Shown piece by piece: positions 46,077 to 54,009 of a DNA stretch of 64,000 nucleotides. Under the pieces are notes generated by a model. It saw only the letters and a list, made by a program, of their open reading frames with translations. It had not been told where the DNA came from and ran no database searches. The translations under genes and the position numbers were made by a program. Source of the DNA: Ga0077536 sp943370145 (GTDB lineage Bacteria; Pseudomonadota; Gammaproteobacteria; Ga0077536); assembly GCA_943370145.1 (NCBI GenBank), contig CALRPY020000014.1:14981-78980 (forward strand). The letters run 5' to 3'. Position 1 is the first letter of the stretch; every line of letters starts with the position of its first letter.

Positions 46077-46316
46077 GCCGCGGCGCTTGCGGCGGGGATG
46101 TCCGGGGCGCTGCGCAGCCGTGCGGCGCGTGCGATGCGGGTCTCAAGCGTCAACGGGACGTGTCGAAAAGAAAGCCAGCCCATGGGCCGGCATGCCAGAA
46201 TGTCGCCCGCGCGACCAGCCGACGGAAGCTTCGCGTCCGGCCGCATTCCGGGCCCTGGGCCACGTGGGGCCGACCGCGCAATCTGTCTACCCAAATCCAT
46301 CGACCCGGGGGCCACC

Positions 46317-47141
46317 ATGAAGCGCTTGCTGTTCCTGCTGCTCGGCCTCTGCGGGCTGGCCACTGCGCCCGCGAGCGCCACGGATGTCTACACCATCGCC
46401 ATCGTGCCCCAGTTCGGCGCATCCCAGCTGCGCGCCGAGTGGCAGCCCCTGCTCGACCGGATCGGTGCGGAGGTCGGCGCCGGTTTCGACATGCGCTTCT
46501 ACCCGACGATTCCGGCATTCGAGGCCGCTTTCCTGCGCGGCGAGACCGACTTCATCTTCGCCAATCCCTATCACGCCGTGATGGCGCAGCGTGCGCAGGG
46601 CTACCTGCCGCTGGTGCGCGATCGCAAGCCACTGACCGGCATTCTGGTCGTGGCGAGCACGAATCCGGCGCGGACGCTGCAGGACCTTGCCGGCGGCGCG
46701 ATTGCCTTCCCGGCACCCAATGCCTTCGGCGCCTCCCTGTACATGCGCGCGCTGCTCGCCGAGGACGCGAAAATCGCCTTCGAGGCGCGTTACGTGAAAA
46801 CCCATACGAATGTCTACCGACAGGTGGCAATGGGTGACGTCGCGGCCGGTGGTGGAATCAACCATACGCTCGCCGACATTCCGCCGGCGCTGCGGGCGCA
46901 GCTGCGGGTCCTCTACGAGACCCCCGGCGCCGCGCCGCATCCACTTGCGGCGCATCCCCGGGTCGATGCGGCGCTGCGCGCGCGCGTCACCGGGGCCGTG
47001 CTTGCGCTGGCGCGAGACCCGGCCGGCCAGATCCTGTTGCAAACCGTGCGCATGTCCGAGCCGGTTGCCGCGGACTATGCACGGGACTACGCGCCGCTCG
47101 AGGGCCTCAAACTCGACCAGTACGTCGTACTGGAACAGTAG
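46317..47141 (+). CDS. PhnD-like periplasmic substrate-binding protein
   Basis: Starts at ATG 46317; 274 residues with signal peptide MKRLLFLLLGLCGLATAPASA. YTIAIVPQFGASQLRAEWQPLLDRIG, RGETDFIFANPYHAVMAQRAQGY, GGAIAFPAPNAFGASLYMRALL and GDVAAGGGINHTLADIPPAL match the phosphate/phosphonate (PhnD) binding-protein family. No ABC permease or ATPase is present. The next gene, 6 bases on, is a hybrid sensor kinase, so this protein probably serves as the periplasmic sensory partner. Confidence 0.87.
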   Translation: MKRLLFLLLGLCGLATAPASATDVYTIAIVPQFGASQLRAEWQPLLDRIGAEVGAGFDMRFYPTIPAFEAAFLRGETDFIFANPYHAVMAQRAQGYLPLVRDRKPLTGILVVASTNPARTLQDLAGGAIAFPAPNAFGASLYMRALLAEDAKIAFEARYVKTHTNVYRQVAMGDVAAGGGINHTLADIPPALRAQLRVLYETPGAAPHPLAAHPRVDAALRARVTGAVLALARDPAGQILLQTVRMSEPVAADYARDYAPLEGLKLDQYVVLEQ

Positions 47142-47147
47142 GGCCCG

Positions 47148-49874
47148 ATGCGTCCCGCCGACGAGGCACCCCGCCGGCCACGGCCACTCGCCTGGCGTCT
47201 GTCCGTGCCGGTTGCGGTGCTCGTTTCGCTGGTGATGCTCGCGTTCGGCCTCTACAGCGCGCACCGGCAGCTGATGCTCAGCGAACGCCTGCTGGACCAG
47301 CAGGGGCGCAACTTCGCGGCCAGCATGGCGAACGCGCTGGCCGAGCCCCTCCTGCTGCGCGACCTCGAGCGCATCGACGCGCTGCTGCTGGCGGAGGCGC
47401 ACGGCGGCGTCGCGCGCCGCATCCACGTACTCGACCAGTCCAATCGCGTCGTCGCCGACGTGGAGGTCGTCGACGGCGAGGTCGTGCCCCGCTACTGGCC
47501 GCTCGGCGTCGCGGTGGAACACGGCGTGGAACAGGCGGGTGGTGCGGCACTGACGCTGTTCCAGTGGCTGTACGGCACCGGGGACGCCCGCGAGTTCATT
47601 CACCCTATCGGCGGGCTCGAGGGCAGCAGCGGTATCGGCGAGCTGCATTTCCAGATCGATCTCGCGCCACTCCACCGCCTGCAGCGTGAGCTGCTCGTCA
47701 GCAACCTGTTGCTGCTCGGCGTTTCCCTGCTGGTCGCGAGCGGCGCGGTATTCTGGATCTCGCATCGACCCTTGCAGGACCTGCGCCGGGCAGCCCGGTT
47801 CGCCCAGGGACTGGACAGCCGGCGGGGCGAAATGGCGCCGGGCTCGTCGTCCGGGGCCGAGATCGACCAGCTGTTCATGGCGCTCAACCGCGCATCCGTC
47901 AATCTCGCGCGGCAGGACGCGGCGCTGAACGAGAGCCGCGACTTCCTCGACAGCATCACGGCAACGCTGGCCGAGGGCGTCTACGTGACGGACCGCGCGG
48001 GACGTTGCGTGTTCATGAACCCGGAAGCGGAACGGCTGACCGGTTGGTCGCTGCCGGAGCTTGGTGACGAGCCCGCGTGGCGGCGCCTCAGCGACCCCGT
48101 CGACGACCAGCCCGACCCGCAGGCGACGGCGCTTGCGCAAGGGGAGGTCGTGCGCTCCGACGCGCTGCTCTTCCGCCATCGCGCCGGTCGACGCTACCCC
48201 GTCGAACTCGTTGCCGCACCGCTGCGCCGCGCTGGCGAAACCGCCGGCGTGGTGGTCGCCTTCCAGGACATCTCGGAACGCAAGCAGGCCGAGCGCGAGA
48301 TGCGTGCAGCCCGGCTGGGCGCCGAGCAGGCGAGCCGCGCCAAGAGCGAATTCCTCGCCAACATGAGCCATGAACTGCGCACGCCGATGAACGCCGTGAT
48401 CGGAATGACCGAACTGCTGTTCGGCACGACGCTGTCGGCGCAGCAGCGCAACTACGTGAACACCGTGCAATCGTCGAGCCGCCACCTGCTGGGCCTGCTC
48501 AACGACATCCTCGATTTCTCGAAGATCGATGCCGGCAAGCTGCAGGTCGAGCACATTCCGTTCGCGCTCCCGGCGATGCTCGACAGCGTGATCGGCCTCG
48601 TCGCCGCCAAGGCCGCCGGGAAGGGGCTCGAATTGATCATCGACGTCGCTCCCGACGTGCCCTGGCATCTCGTCGGCGACGCGCTGCGCACCGGACAGGC
48701 CCTCGTGAACTACGCAAACAATGCGATCAAGTTCACCGAGCACGGCGAAGTCGCGATCGAAGTCCGCGTCGCGGAGCGGCAGGCCTCGGACCTGCTGCTC
48801 GAATTCGCGGTGCGCGACACCGGCATCGGCATCGGCGAGGCGGAAATGGCGCGGCTGTTCCGCAGTTTCGAGCAGGCCGACAACTCGACGACGCGCAAAT
48901 ATGGCGGCACCGGCCTCGGCCTCGCGATCACCAGGCGACTCGCCGAGTTGATGGGCGGGCAGGCCGGTGTCGACAGCCGGCCCGGCGCCGGGTCCAGGTT
49001 CTGGTTCACGGTGCGTGTCGGCCTGGGCGCGAATGAGGCATCGATGATCGATACCCGTCTCCACGCTCGTCGCGTGCTCGTCGTCGACGACAACGCGCAG
49101 GCGCGCAGCCTCGCCGTGCGGATGCTCGAGACGCTGGGCATGGAAGCCAGCGCCGTCGCGTCCGGTGCCTCCGCGCTGGCCAGCGTGGCGCACGCGAGCG
49201 AGGCCGGCGCGGCCTGCGACCTGGTGCTGATCGATCGCGAAATGCCGGACCTCGACGGCATCGCGGTCGCGCGCGAACTGGCCCGCCTGCGGCTGACGCC
49301 CCGGCCGCTGGTCGTCATGACGACCGCCGACAGCGGCGAGACGACGGTCCACGCCGCGGTCGTCGCCGGCGTCGCGGACATCCTGACCAAGCCCCTGACG
49401 CCATGGCAGCTCGCCGAATACCTGCCGCGACTGTTCGGCCCGGCCACTCCGGCCCCGACCGCGGCGCCTGCACCCGCCGCGGTGGACACCTCGCCGCTGG
49501 CGGGCGCGCGCGCGCTGCTCGTCGAGGACAACGAGATCAACCAGCTGGTCGCCACCGCCCTGCTGAACGGGCTCGGCATCGAGGTCGACGTCGCGAACGA
49601 CGGCGCCGTCGCGCTCGACCGGGTGCGCCGGGCGGTTTATGACGTGGTGCTGATGGACGTGCAGATGCCGGTGATGGACGGGCTGACGTCGACGCGCGAG
49701 ATCCGCAAGCTGCCGGGCATGTCCCCGTTGCCCATCCTCGCGATGACCGCGAACGTCATGGCGGGCGACCGCGAAGCCTGCCTTGCCGCGGGCATGAACG
49801 ACTACATCCCGAAACCGATCGAGCGCAGCCTGCTGGTCGAAAAGCTGCTGCAGTGGGTGAAGCGCGCGGCGTGA
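47148..49874 (+). CDS. Hybrid sensor histidine kinase with two receiver domains
   Basis: A 908-residue protein. Two membrane segments (about 16-37 and 190-212) enclose a periplasmic domain of about 150 residues. A HAMP-like linker, a PAS domain (about 265-375) and a short coiled coil follow. The HisKA domain has MSHELRTPMN with phospho-acceptor His408. The ATPase domain shows NYANNAIKF, DTGIGIG and GGTGLGLAI. Two receiver domains follow, with Asp696 (LVLIDREMPDLDG) and Asp837 (VVLMDVQMPVMDG). There is no HPt domain and no separate response regulator nearby. The adjacent PhnD-like protein probably feeds signal into the periplasmic domain. Confidence 0.93.
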   Translation: MRPADEAPRRPRPLAWRLSVPVAVLVSLVMLAFGLYSAHRQLMLSERLLDQQGRNFAASMANALAEPLLLRDLERIDALLLAEAHGGVARRIHVLDQSNRVVADVEVVDGEVVPRYWPLGVAVEHGVEQAGGAALTLFQWLYGTGDAREFIHPIGGLEGSSGIGELHFQIDLAPLHRLQRELLVSNLLLLGVSLLVASGAVFWISHRPLQDLRRAARFAQGLDSRRGEMAPGSSSGAEIDQLFMALNRASVNLARQDAALNESRDFLDSITATLAEGVYVTDRAGRCVFMNPEAERLTGWSLPELGDEPAWRRLSDPVDDQPDPQATALAQGEVVRSDALLFRHRAGRRYPVELVAAPLRRAGETAGVVVAFQDISERKQAEREMRAARLGAEQASRAKSEFLANMSHELRTPMNAVIGMTELLFGTTLSAQQRNYVNTVQSSSRHLLGLLNDILDFSKIDAGKLQVEHIPFALPAMLDSVIGLVAAKAAGKGLELIIDVAPDVPWHLVGDALRTGQALVNYANNAIKFTEHGEVAIEVRVAERQASDLLLEFAVRDTGIGIGEAEMARLFRSFEQADNSTTRKYGGTGLGLAITRRLAELMGGQAGVDSRPGAGSRFWFTVRVGLGANEASMIDTRLHARRVLVVDDNAQARSLAVRMLETLGMEASAVASGASALASVAHASEAGAACDLVLIDREMPDLDGIAVARELARLRLTPRPLVVMTTADSGETTVHAAVVAGVADILTKPLTPWQLAEYLPRLFGPATPAPTAAPAPAAVDTSPLAGARALLVEDNEINQLVATALLNGLGIEVDVANDGAVALDRVRRAVYDVVLMDVQMPVMDGLTSTREIRKLPGMSPLPILAMTANVMAGDREACLAAGMNDYIPKPIERSLLVEKLLQWVKRAA

Positions 49875-49920
49875 GGTGATGCGTCCCGTGGCGAGGCGCG
49901 AGGACTGGCCGAAGAAGTTT

Positions 49921-50001
49921 GACCACGGAGAGCACGGAGAAGCGGCAGTGCTACCGGGCAGTCATAACCCGACCCGGTCTTCCTCTGTGTCCTCCGTGGT
50001 G
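49921..50001. repeat. Inverted repeat of CACGGAG-type units (copy B)
   Basis: Left arm ACCACGGAGAGCACGGAG at 49922-49939; right arm CTCTGTGTCCTCCGTGGT at 49983-50000. Same family as copy A. Confidence 0.6.
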
Positions 50002-50092
50002 AAAAATGTCGACCCGACCAGCAGCCCGCTACACGCGGCTGACGGCGCTGTAGCTAAATTGAGTTTCACGGAAAAGGGGGCAGGCGTGGAAG
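49992..50092 (+). repeat. Degenerate duplicate of the SDR gene's upstream region
   Basis: The sequence from CTCCGTGGTGAAAAATG to the region GGGGGCAGGCGTGGAAGG aligns with 50281-50382, which ends in GGGGGCATGCATGGAGGG, the true start region of the SDR gene at 50376. Shared blocks include GACCCGACCAGC and GCTAAAT. In this copy the start codon region has become GTGG and runs into palindrome copy 6. Confidence 0.7.
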
Positions 50093-50131
50093 GAGAAAAG
50101 GTGTCAGATTTGAAATCTGACACCTTTTCTC
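50093..50131. repeat. REP-like palindrome, copy 6
   Basis: Perfect 19-bp arms around one G. It follows directly after the duplicated leader region. The 49875-50375 spacer contains only these repeats. Confidence 0.9.
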
Positions 50132-50170
50132 CGCCTCCAGTGCTGTGCGGGGGGCTGGGCCAGGGATTGT

Positions 50171-50291
50171 CACCACGGAGGGCACGGAGGACACAGAGGG
50201 AGAATCAGTCGGCTTCTGACTGCCCGGTGGATTGCAGCGGGGAACCCACGGTCACTCAACCCGCCCTATTTCTCCCTGCCCTCCGTGGTGA
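50171..50291. repeat. Inverted repeat of CACGGAG-type units (copy C)
   Basis: Left arm CACCACGGAGGGCACGGAGG at 50171-50190; right arm CCCTGCCCTCCGTGGTG at 50274-50290. It lies just before the SDR gene. Confidence 0.6.
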
Positions 50292-50375
50292 AAAATGTTG
50301 ACCCGACCAGCTGCCCACTACACGAGGCCGTAGGGTGCCGTGGCTAAATAGATCTTCATCGAAGAGGGGGCATGC

Positions 50376-51140
50376 ATGGAGGGGGAACTGGCGGGCAAGG
50401 TCATCGTGGTCACCGGCGGTGGCAGCGGCATCGGCCGCGAGACCGCGCTGGCGATGGCAAGGGCGGGCGCGGAGGTCGTGATCGCGGACCTGTCTGCACA
50501 ACGGGCGGTCGCGGTGGCCGAGGAGATCGGCGCCGCCGGTGGCAGCGCGCTGGGTTTGCAGTGCGACGTGACGCACCGCGCCGACGTGGAGCGCGCATTC
50601 GATGCCGTCATCGCGCGCTTCGGTCGCGTCGACTGCGCGTTCAACAACGCGGGCATCGAGGGGCGCTACGCGCGCACGGCCGAGTACACCGACGAAGACT
50701 GGCACCAGACCCTCGCGGTCAACCTGACCGGCGTGTTCTATTGCCTGCGGCGCGAGATCCAGGAAATGCTGAAGAATCCGCAGGGCGGATCGATCGTCAA
50801 CACGGCGTCCGTCACGGGTCTCGTCGGCTGGCGCGGCGCGCCCGCCTACGCGGCGAGCAAGCATGCGGTCATCGGTCTCACGCGCTCCGCAGCGCTCGAG
50901 AACGCGCGCCACCGCATCCGCATCAACGCCGTGTGTCCCGGCGTCGTCGAAACCCCGATGGGCGAGCGCATCTTCGCCGAAACGCCGGGCGCGAAGGAAC
51001 GCCTGGTCTCGAAACATCCGCAGGGCCGGCTGGCGCAGCCGGGCGAGGTCGCCGAGGCCGTGATCTGGCTCTGCTCCGATCGCGCTTCGTTCACGACCGG
51101 CCACGCGATGACCGTGGACGGCGGCTTCGTCGCGCAGTAG
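50376..51140 (+). CDS. Short-chain dehydrogenase/reductase (paralogue of the SDR at 32173)
   Basis: A 254-residue protein with TGGGSGIGR, FNNAGIEGR, NTASVTG and the Tyr158-x3-Lys162 pair in PAYAASKHA; Asp in VVIADLS favours NAD(H). It ends VDGGFVAQ, as in the other SDR. The start ATG 50376 (another ATG is at 50372) has GAGGGGG upstream. The cytochrome P450 gene begins 13 bases after the stop, so the two are almost certainly co-transcribed and could act in sequence: hydroxylation, then oxidation of the alcohol. Confidence 0.92.
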   Translation: MEGELAGKVIVVTGGGSGIGRETALAMARAGAEVVIADLSAQRAVAVAEEIGAAGGSALGLQCDVTHRADVERAFDAVIARFGRVDCAFNNAGIEGRYARTAEYTDEDWHQTLAVNLTGVFYCLRREIQEMLKNPQGGSIVNTASVTGLVGWRGAPAYAASKHAVIGLTRSAALENARHRIRINAVCPGVVETPMGERIFAETPGAKERLVSKHPQGRLAQPGEVAEAVIWLCSDRASFTTGHAMTVDGGFVAQ

Positions 51141-51153
51141 GGCAGGAGGAGCG

Positions 51154-52380
51154 ATGGCGCGTCTCAGCGAAGCCACGGCGCGGGATTTCGTGCTGGCCCG
51201 GGTCGACCGCGAATTCGCGCTCGACCCCTACCCGGATTACGCACAGTTGCGCGCGCACGCCCCGGTGTGCCGGCAGCCCGATGGTTCCTGCTTGCTGACG
51301 CGCCATGCCGACATCAAGGCCGTGCTGTCGGACCCGGCTGCCTACAGCGCCGACAAGCGCATCGATTTCCGGCCCCGCTTCGGCGATTCCCCGCTCTACG
51401 AACATCACACGACGTCGATCGTGTTCAACGATCCGCCGTATCACACGCGCGTGCGGCGACTGCTCGCACCGTTCTTCGCGGCGCGCGTGCTGCGGCAGAT
51501 GGAAAGCTCGATTGCCGCGATGGTCGACCGCCTGCTCGACCGTGCAGCCGAGCGTGGCCGCATTAATATCGTCAGCGAGTTCGCGCATCCGATCCCGCTC
51601 AACCTCATCGCGGATCTGCTGGGGGTGCCGCCCGACGAGCGACTGCCGCTGCAGGGCTGGGCGCAAGCCATCCTCGGCGCGCTGGAGCCGGTGCGCACCG
51701 AGGCCCAGCTGGCGGAGGGCAATCGCGCGGTCGAGGAGTTCAAGGACTACCTGCGCGAACTCGTCGCGCACAAGCGCCGGCGGCCGCCGGCCGCCCACGA
51801 AGTGGACGTGCTGTGGGCACTGATCGAGGCGAGCGAGGGCGGCGACGGGCTGAACGAACTCGAGATCCTGCACAACTCGATCTTCATGCTGAACGCCGGG
51901 CACGACACGACCGGCGCGTTGATCGCAAACGGCGTGGACCTGCTGTTCCGCTACCCGGACCAGGCGCGGCGGCTGCGCGAGGAGCCGGCACTGATCAAGT
52001 CGGCCGTCGAGGAGATGCTGCGCTTCGAAAGCCCCCTGCAGATCGGCAACCGGCGCACGACGCGCGACTGCCGGCTCGGCGGCGTCGACCTGGCGGCCGG
52101 CACCTTCCTGCACCTCGTGCTTGCGTCGGCCAACCGCGACGAGCGGGAGTTCGATCAGGCCGGGACCTTCGACGTCGCACGCACACCGAACCGGCACCTC
52201 GCGTTCTCGCACGGCATCCACACCTGCGCCGGCAATTCGCTGGCCCGCATCGAGGCGGCAATCGCATTCGGCAAGCTGCTCGAACGCTTTCCGCGCATGA
52301 CGCAGGCCGCGCCCACCGAGCGGCCGGCGCGCACGCGCTTCCGTATCGTCGAGCGGCTGCTGGTCGACCTCAATCCCTGA
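51154..52380 (+). CDS. Cytochrome P450 (bacterial class I type)
   Basis: A 408-residue protein with no membrane anchor. The I-helix oxygen-activation motif is NAGHDTTGALIANG, the ExxR motif is EEMLRFESP, and the heme-binding loop is FSHGIHTCAGNSLAR with Cys358 as thiolate ligand. It resembles bacterial monooxygenases of the CYP107-type range. Ferredoxin and reductase partners are not nearby. AGGAGG precedes the ATG. Paired with the upstream SDR; it converges on the amidotransferase-like gene, 12 bases apart. Confidence 0.93.
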   Translation: MARLSEATARDFVLARVDREFALDPYPDYAQLRAHAPVCRQPDGSCLLTRHADIKAVLSDPAAYSADKRIDFRPRFGDSPLYEHHTTSIVFNDPPYHTRVRRLLAPFFAARVLRQMESSIAAMVDRLLDRAAERGRINIVSEFAHPIPLNLIADLLGVPPDERLPLQGWAQAILGALEPVRTEAQLAEGNRAVEEFKDYLRELVAHKRRRPPAAHEVDVLWALIEASEGGDGLNELEILHNSIFMLNAGHDTTGALIANGVDLLFRYPDQARRLREEPALIKSAVEEMLRFESPLQIGNRRTTRDCRLGGVDLAAGTFLHLVLASANRDEREFDQAGTFDVARTPNRHLAFSHGIHTCAGNSLARIEAAIAFGKLLERFPRMTQAAPTERPARTRFRIVERLLVDLNP

Positions 52381-52392
52381 GCGGGCAGCGGT

Positions 52393-53133
52393 TCAGACGC
52401 GCGGGCGCAGGCCGAGGAAGTCCGCGACCCAGCCGCCGACGAGCGGGTTGTCCACCCGTTCGCCATAGCTTGCAAGCGCCTGCTCGCGCTGGGCGGGGGG
52501 CAGACTGAAGGAGTCCTCCGCGGTCATCGCCCGCATGAAACCGGCGGTGAATTCCGGGTGCGGCTGGATCCCGAGCACGCGATCGCCGAGGCGGAACATC
52601 GCGTGCGCGCAGTGCGCCGCTTCGGCCAGCAGTTCGCCGCCCGGTGGCAGCGCGACGACCTGGTCCTGGTGTGCCATGAAGAGCCGGATGCGGGCCGGGC
52701 AGGACGCTCCCGCGACAGGTGACGCAAGGAGCCGCAGTTCGATATTGCCGATGCCCCAGCCGCCGGCCGCGCATTCGGCGCGGCCGCCCAGCGCGTGCGC
52801 CAGCAGTTGATGCCCGAAACAGACCCCGACCTGCGGGACGCCGGCGTCGCGGACGGCGCGCGCGAAGCCGAGCAGGGCCTTGATCCAGGGCCGGTCCTCG
52901 TAGACCGCTGCCCGCGAGCCGGAGATGATCCAGGCGTCGCACTCCCCGGTGTGCGCCGGCATCTCGCCGGCGTGGGCGGCATAGGTGACGAGCTCGAAGT
53001 CGGCGCCGGCCTCGCGGAGCATCGCCGAGTACATCTCGGCATAGTCGCCATGCGCCGAGCGCAGGGGTTCCCAGATGCTGTCGCAGGCCAGCAGGCCCAG
53101 GCGTGGTATCAGGCGGGTATCGCTTCGCCCCAT
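52393..53133 (-). CDS. Class I glutamine amidotransferase-like protein, putative gamma-glutamyl hydrolase
   Basis: A 246-residue protein. The catalytic triad is visible: Cys105 in GVCFGHQLLAHALGG, and His/Glu in IQPHPEFTAGF. FMAHQDQVVALPPGG and the DAWIISGS opening fit stand-alone amidotransferase-domain proteins. With two glutamine-synthetase-like ligases in the same operon, a gamma-glutamyl hydrolase role (as PuuD, or the GATase-like protein of aniline pathways) is more likely than nitrogen transfer. It is the last gene of the operon and overlaps the oxygenase gene by 25 bases. Confidence 0.85.
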   Translation of the reverse strand: MGRSDTRLIPRLGLLACDSIWEPLRSAHGDYAEMYSAMLREAGADFELVTYAAHAGEMPAHTGECDAWIISGSRAAVYEDRPWIKALLGFARAVRDAGVPQVGVCFGHQLLAHALGGRAECAAGGWGIGNIELRLLASPVAGASCPARIRLFMAHQDQVVALPPGGELLAEAAHCAHAMFRLGDRVLGIQPHPEFTAGFMRAMTAEDSFSLPPAQREQALASYGERVDNPLVGGWVADFLGLRPRV

Positions 53134-53993
53134 GTGATGCGTCTTGCCGAAAAGGGTTCGATGAACGGTGACCGGTAGCCGTCCTGGCGCCAGGTCACCG
53201 GAAAGAAGGATTCATCCATCGTGTCGTCACCGAATCGCTTGTAGCGACTGTAGATGTAGCCGACGTAATTCGGATGGAAGCGGGTCTCGCTCGACATGCA
53301 GTGCGCGACGATCGAGCGTCGCGGTACGTCACGCCGGTTGATGTCCGAGCCATGCCAGGTCCAGCCGCCATGGAAGGCGCCGCCGCCGGCCTTGACGACC
53401 ACCGGCACGCGCTCGAACGACTCGACCCCGGCCGCGGCCGCCGCTTTCTCCAGATCCTTCACCGGATTGTCGGGTCCGTGAAACTCCTCGATCATGCCCG
53501 ATCGGCCCCAATGATTCGACCCGCGCACGTACTCCACGGTGCCGCCTTCGGCACTGGTGTCGTCGAGCGCGATCCAGCAGCTGACCCAGTCCGGGAGCGT
53601 CGTCCACAGTTCGTATGAGGAGTCCTGGTGGAAGCCGAGCGGCTTGCCGCCGGGCGGCTTCCACAGGATGTTGTCCTGGCTGATGCGCGTGCCCGGCCAG
53701 CGGCCGAGCTTCGCACAGGCCCGGCCGATCGATTCCTGCAGGATCACGCTCGCCACATAGCGATCGGATTTCCAGCCGTTGCAGATCTGGCGGGTGCGAT
53801 CGGGCGCGTCGCGGCCTTCCTGCCAGTTGACCTCGTCCGGAACGAGCCCCGTCTCCCACTGGCCCTTGAAGAGCAGGTCGTAGCGTTCGCGCAGCAGCGC
53901 CACTTCCTCGTCGCTGATGATCTGGTCGACGATGATGAAGCCGTCGCGCTCGAAGTCCGTCACCTGGCTGTCGCTGATCTCGAAGTCTTTCAC
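53109..53993 (-). CDS. Phytanoyl-CoA dioxygenase family (Fe/2-oxoglutarate) protein
   Basis: Starts at GTG 53993 with GGAGG upstream; 294 residues. The iron site HxD is His122-x-Asp124 in PLGFHQDSSYEL, with the distal His in GGAFHGGWTWHGSD. VSCWIALDDTSAEGGTVEYVRGSNHW is characteristic of PhyH-type oxygenases. It would hydroxylate or oxidatively dealkylate an unknown substrate. Placed between ligase and hydrolase genes, a gamma-glutamyl-amine is a reasonable substrate guess, which is inference. Confidence 0.88.
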   Translation of the reverse strand: MKDFEISDSQVTDFERDGFIIVDQIISDEEVALLRERYDLLFKGQWETGLVPDEVNWQEGRDAPDRTRQICNGWKSDRYVASVILQESIGRACAKLGRWPGTRISQDNILWKPPGGKPLGFHQDSSYELWTTLPDWVSCWIALDDTSAEGGTVEYVRGSNHWGRSGMIEEFHGPDNPVKDLEKAAAAAGVESFERVPVVVKAGGGAFHGGWTWHGSDINRRDVPRRSIVAHCMSSETRFHPNYVGYIYSRYKRFGDDTMDESFFPVTWRQDGYRSPFIEPFSARRITWGEAIPA

Positions 53994-54009
53994 GGGAGCC
54001 TCCAGTGCG

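Noticed and set aside
46287..49352. Minus-strand open frame of 1021 codons
   Set aside because: Antisense to the PhnD-like and histidine kinase genes, whose motifs are unambiguous.
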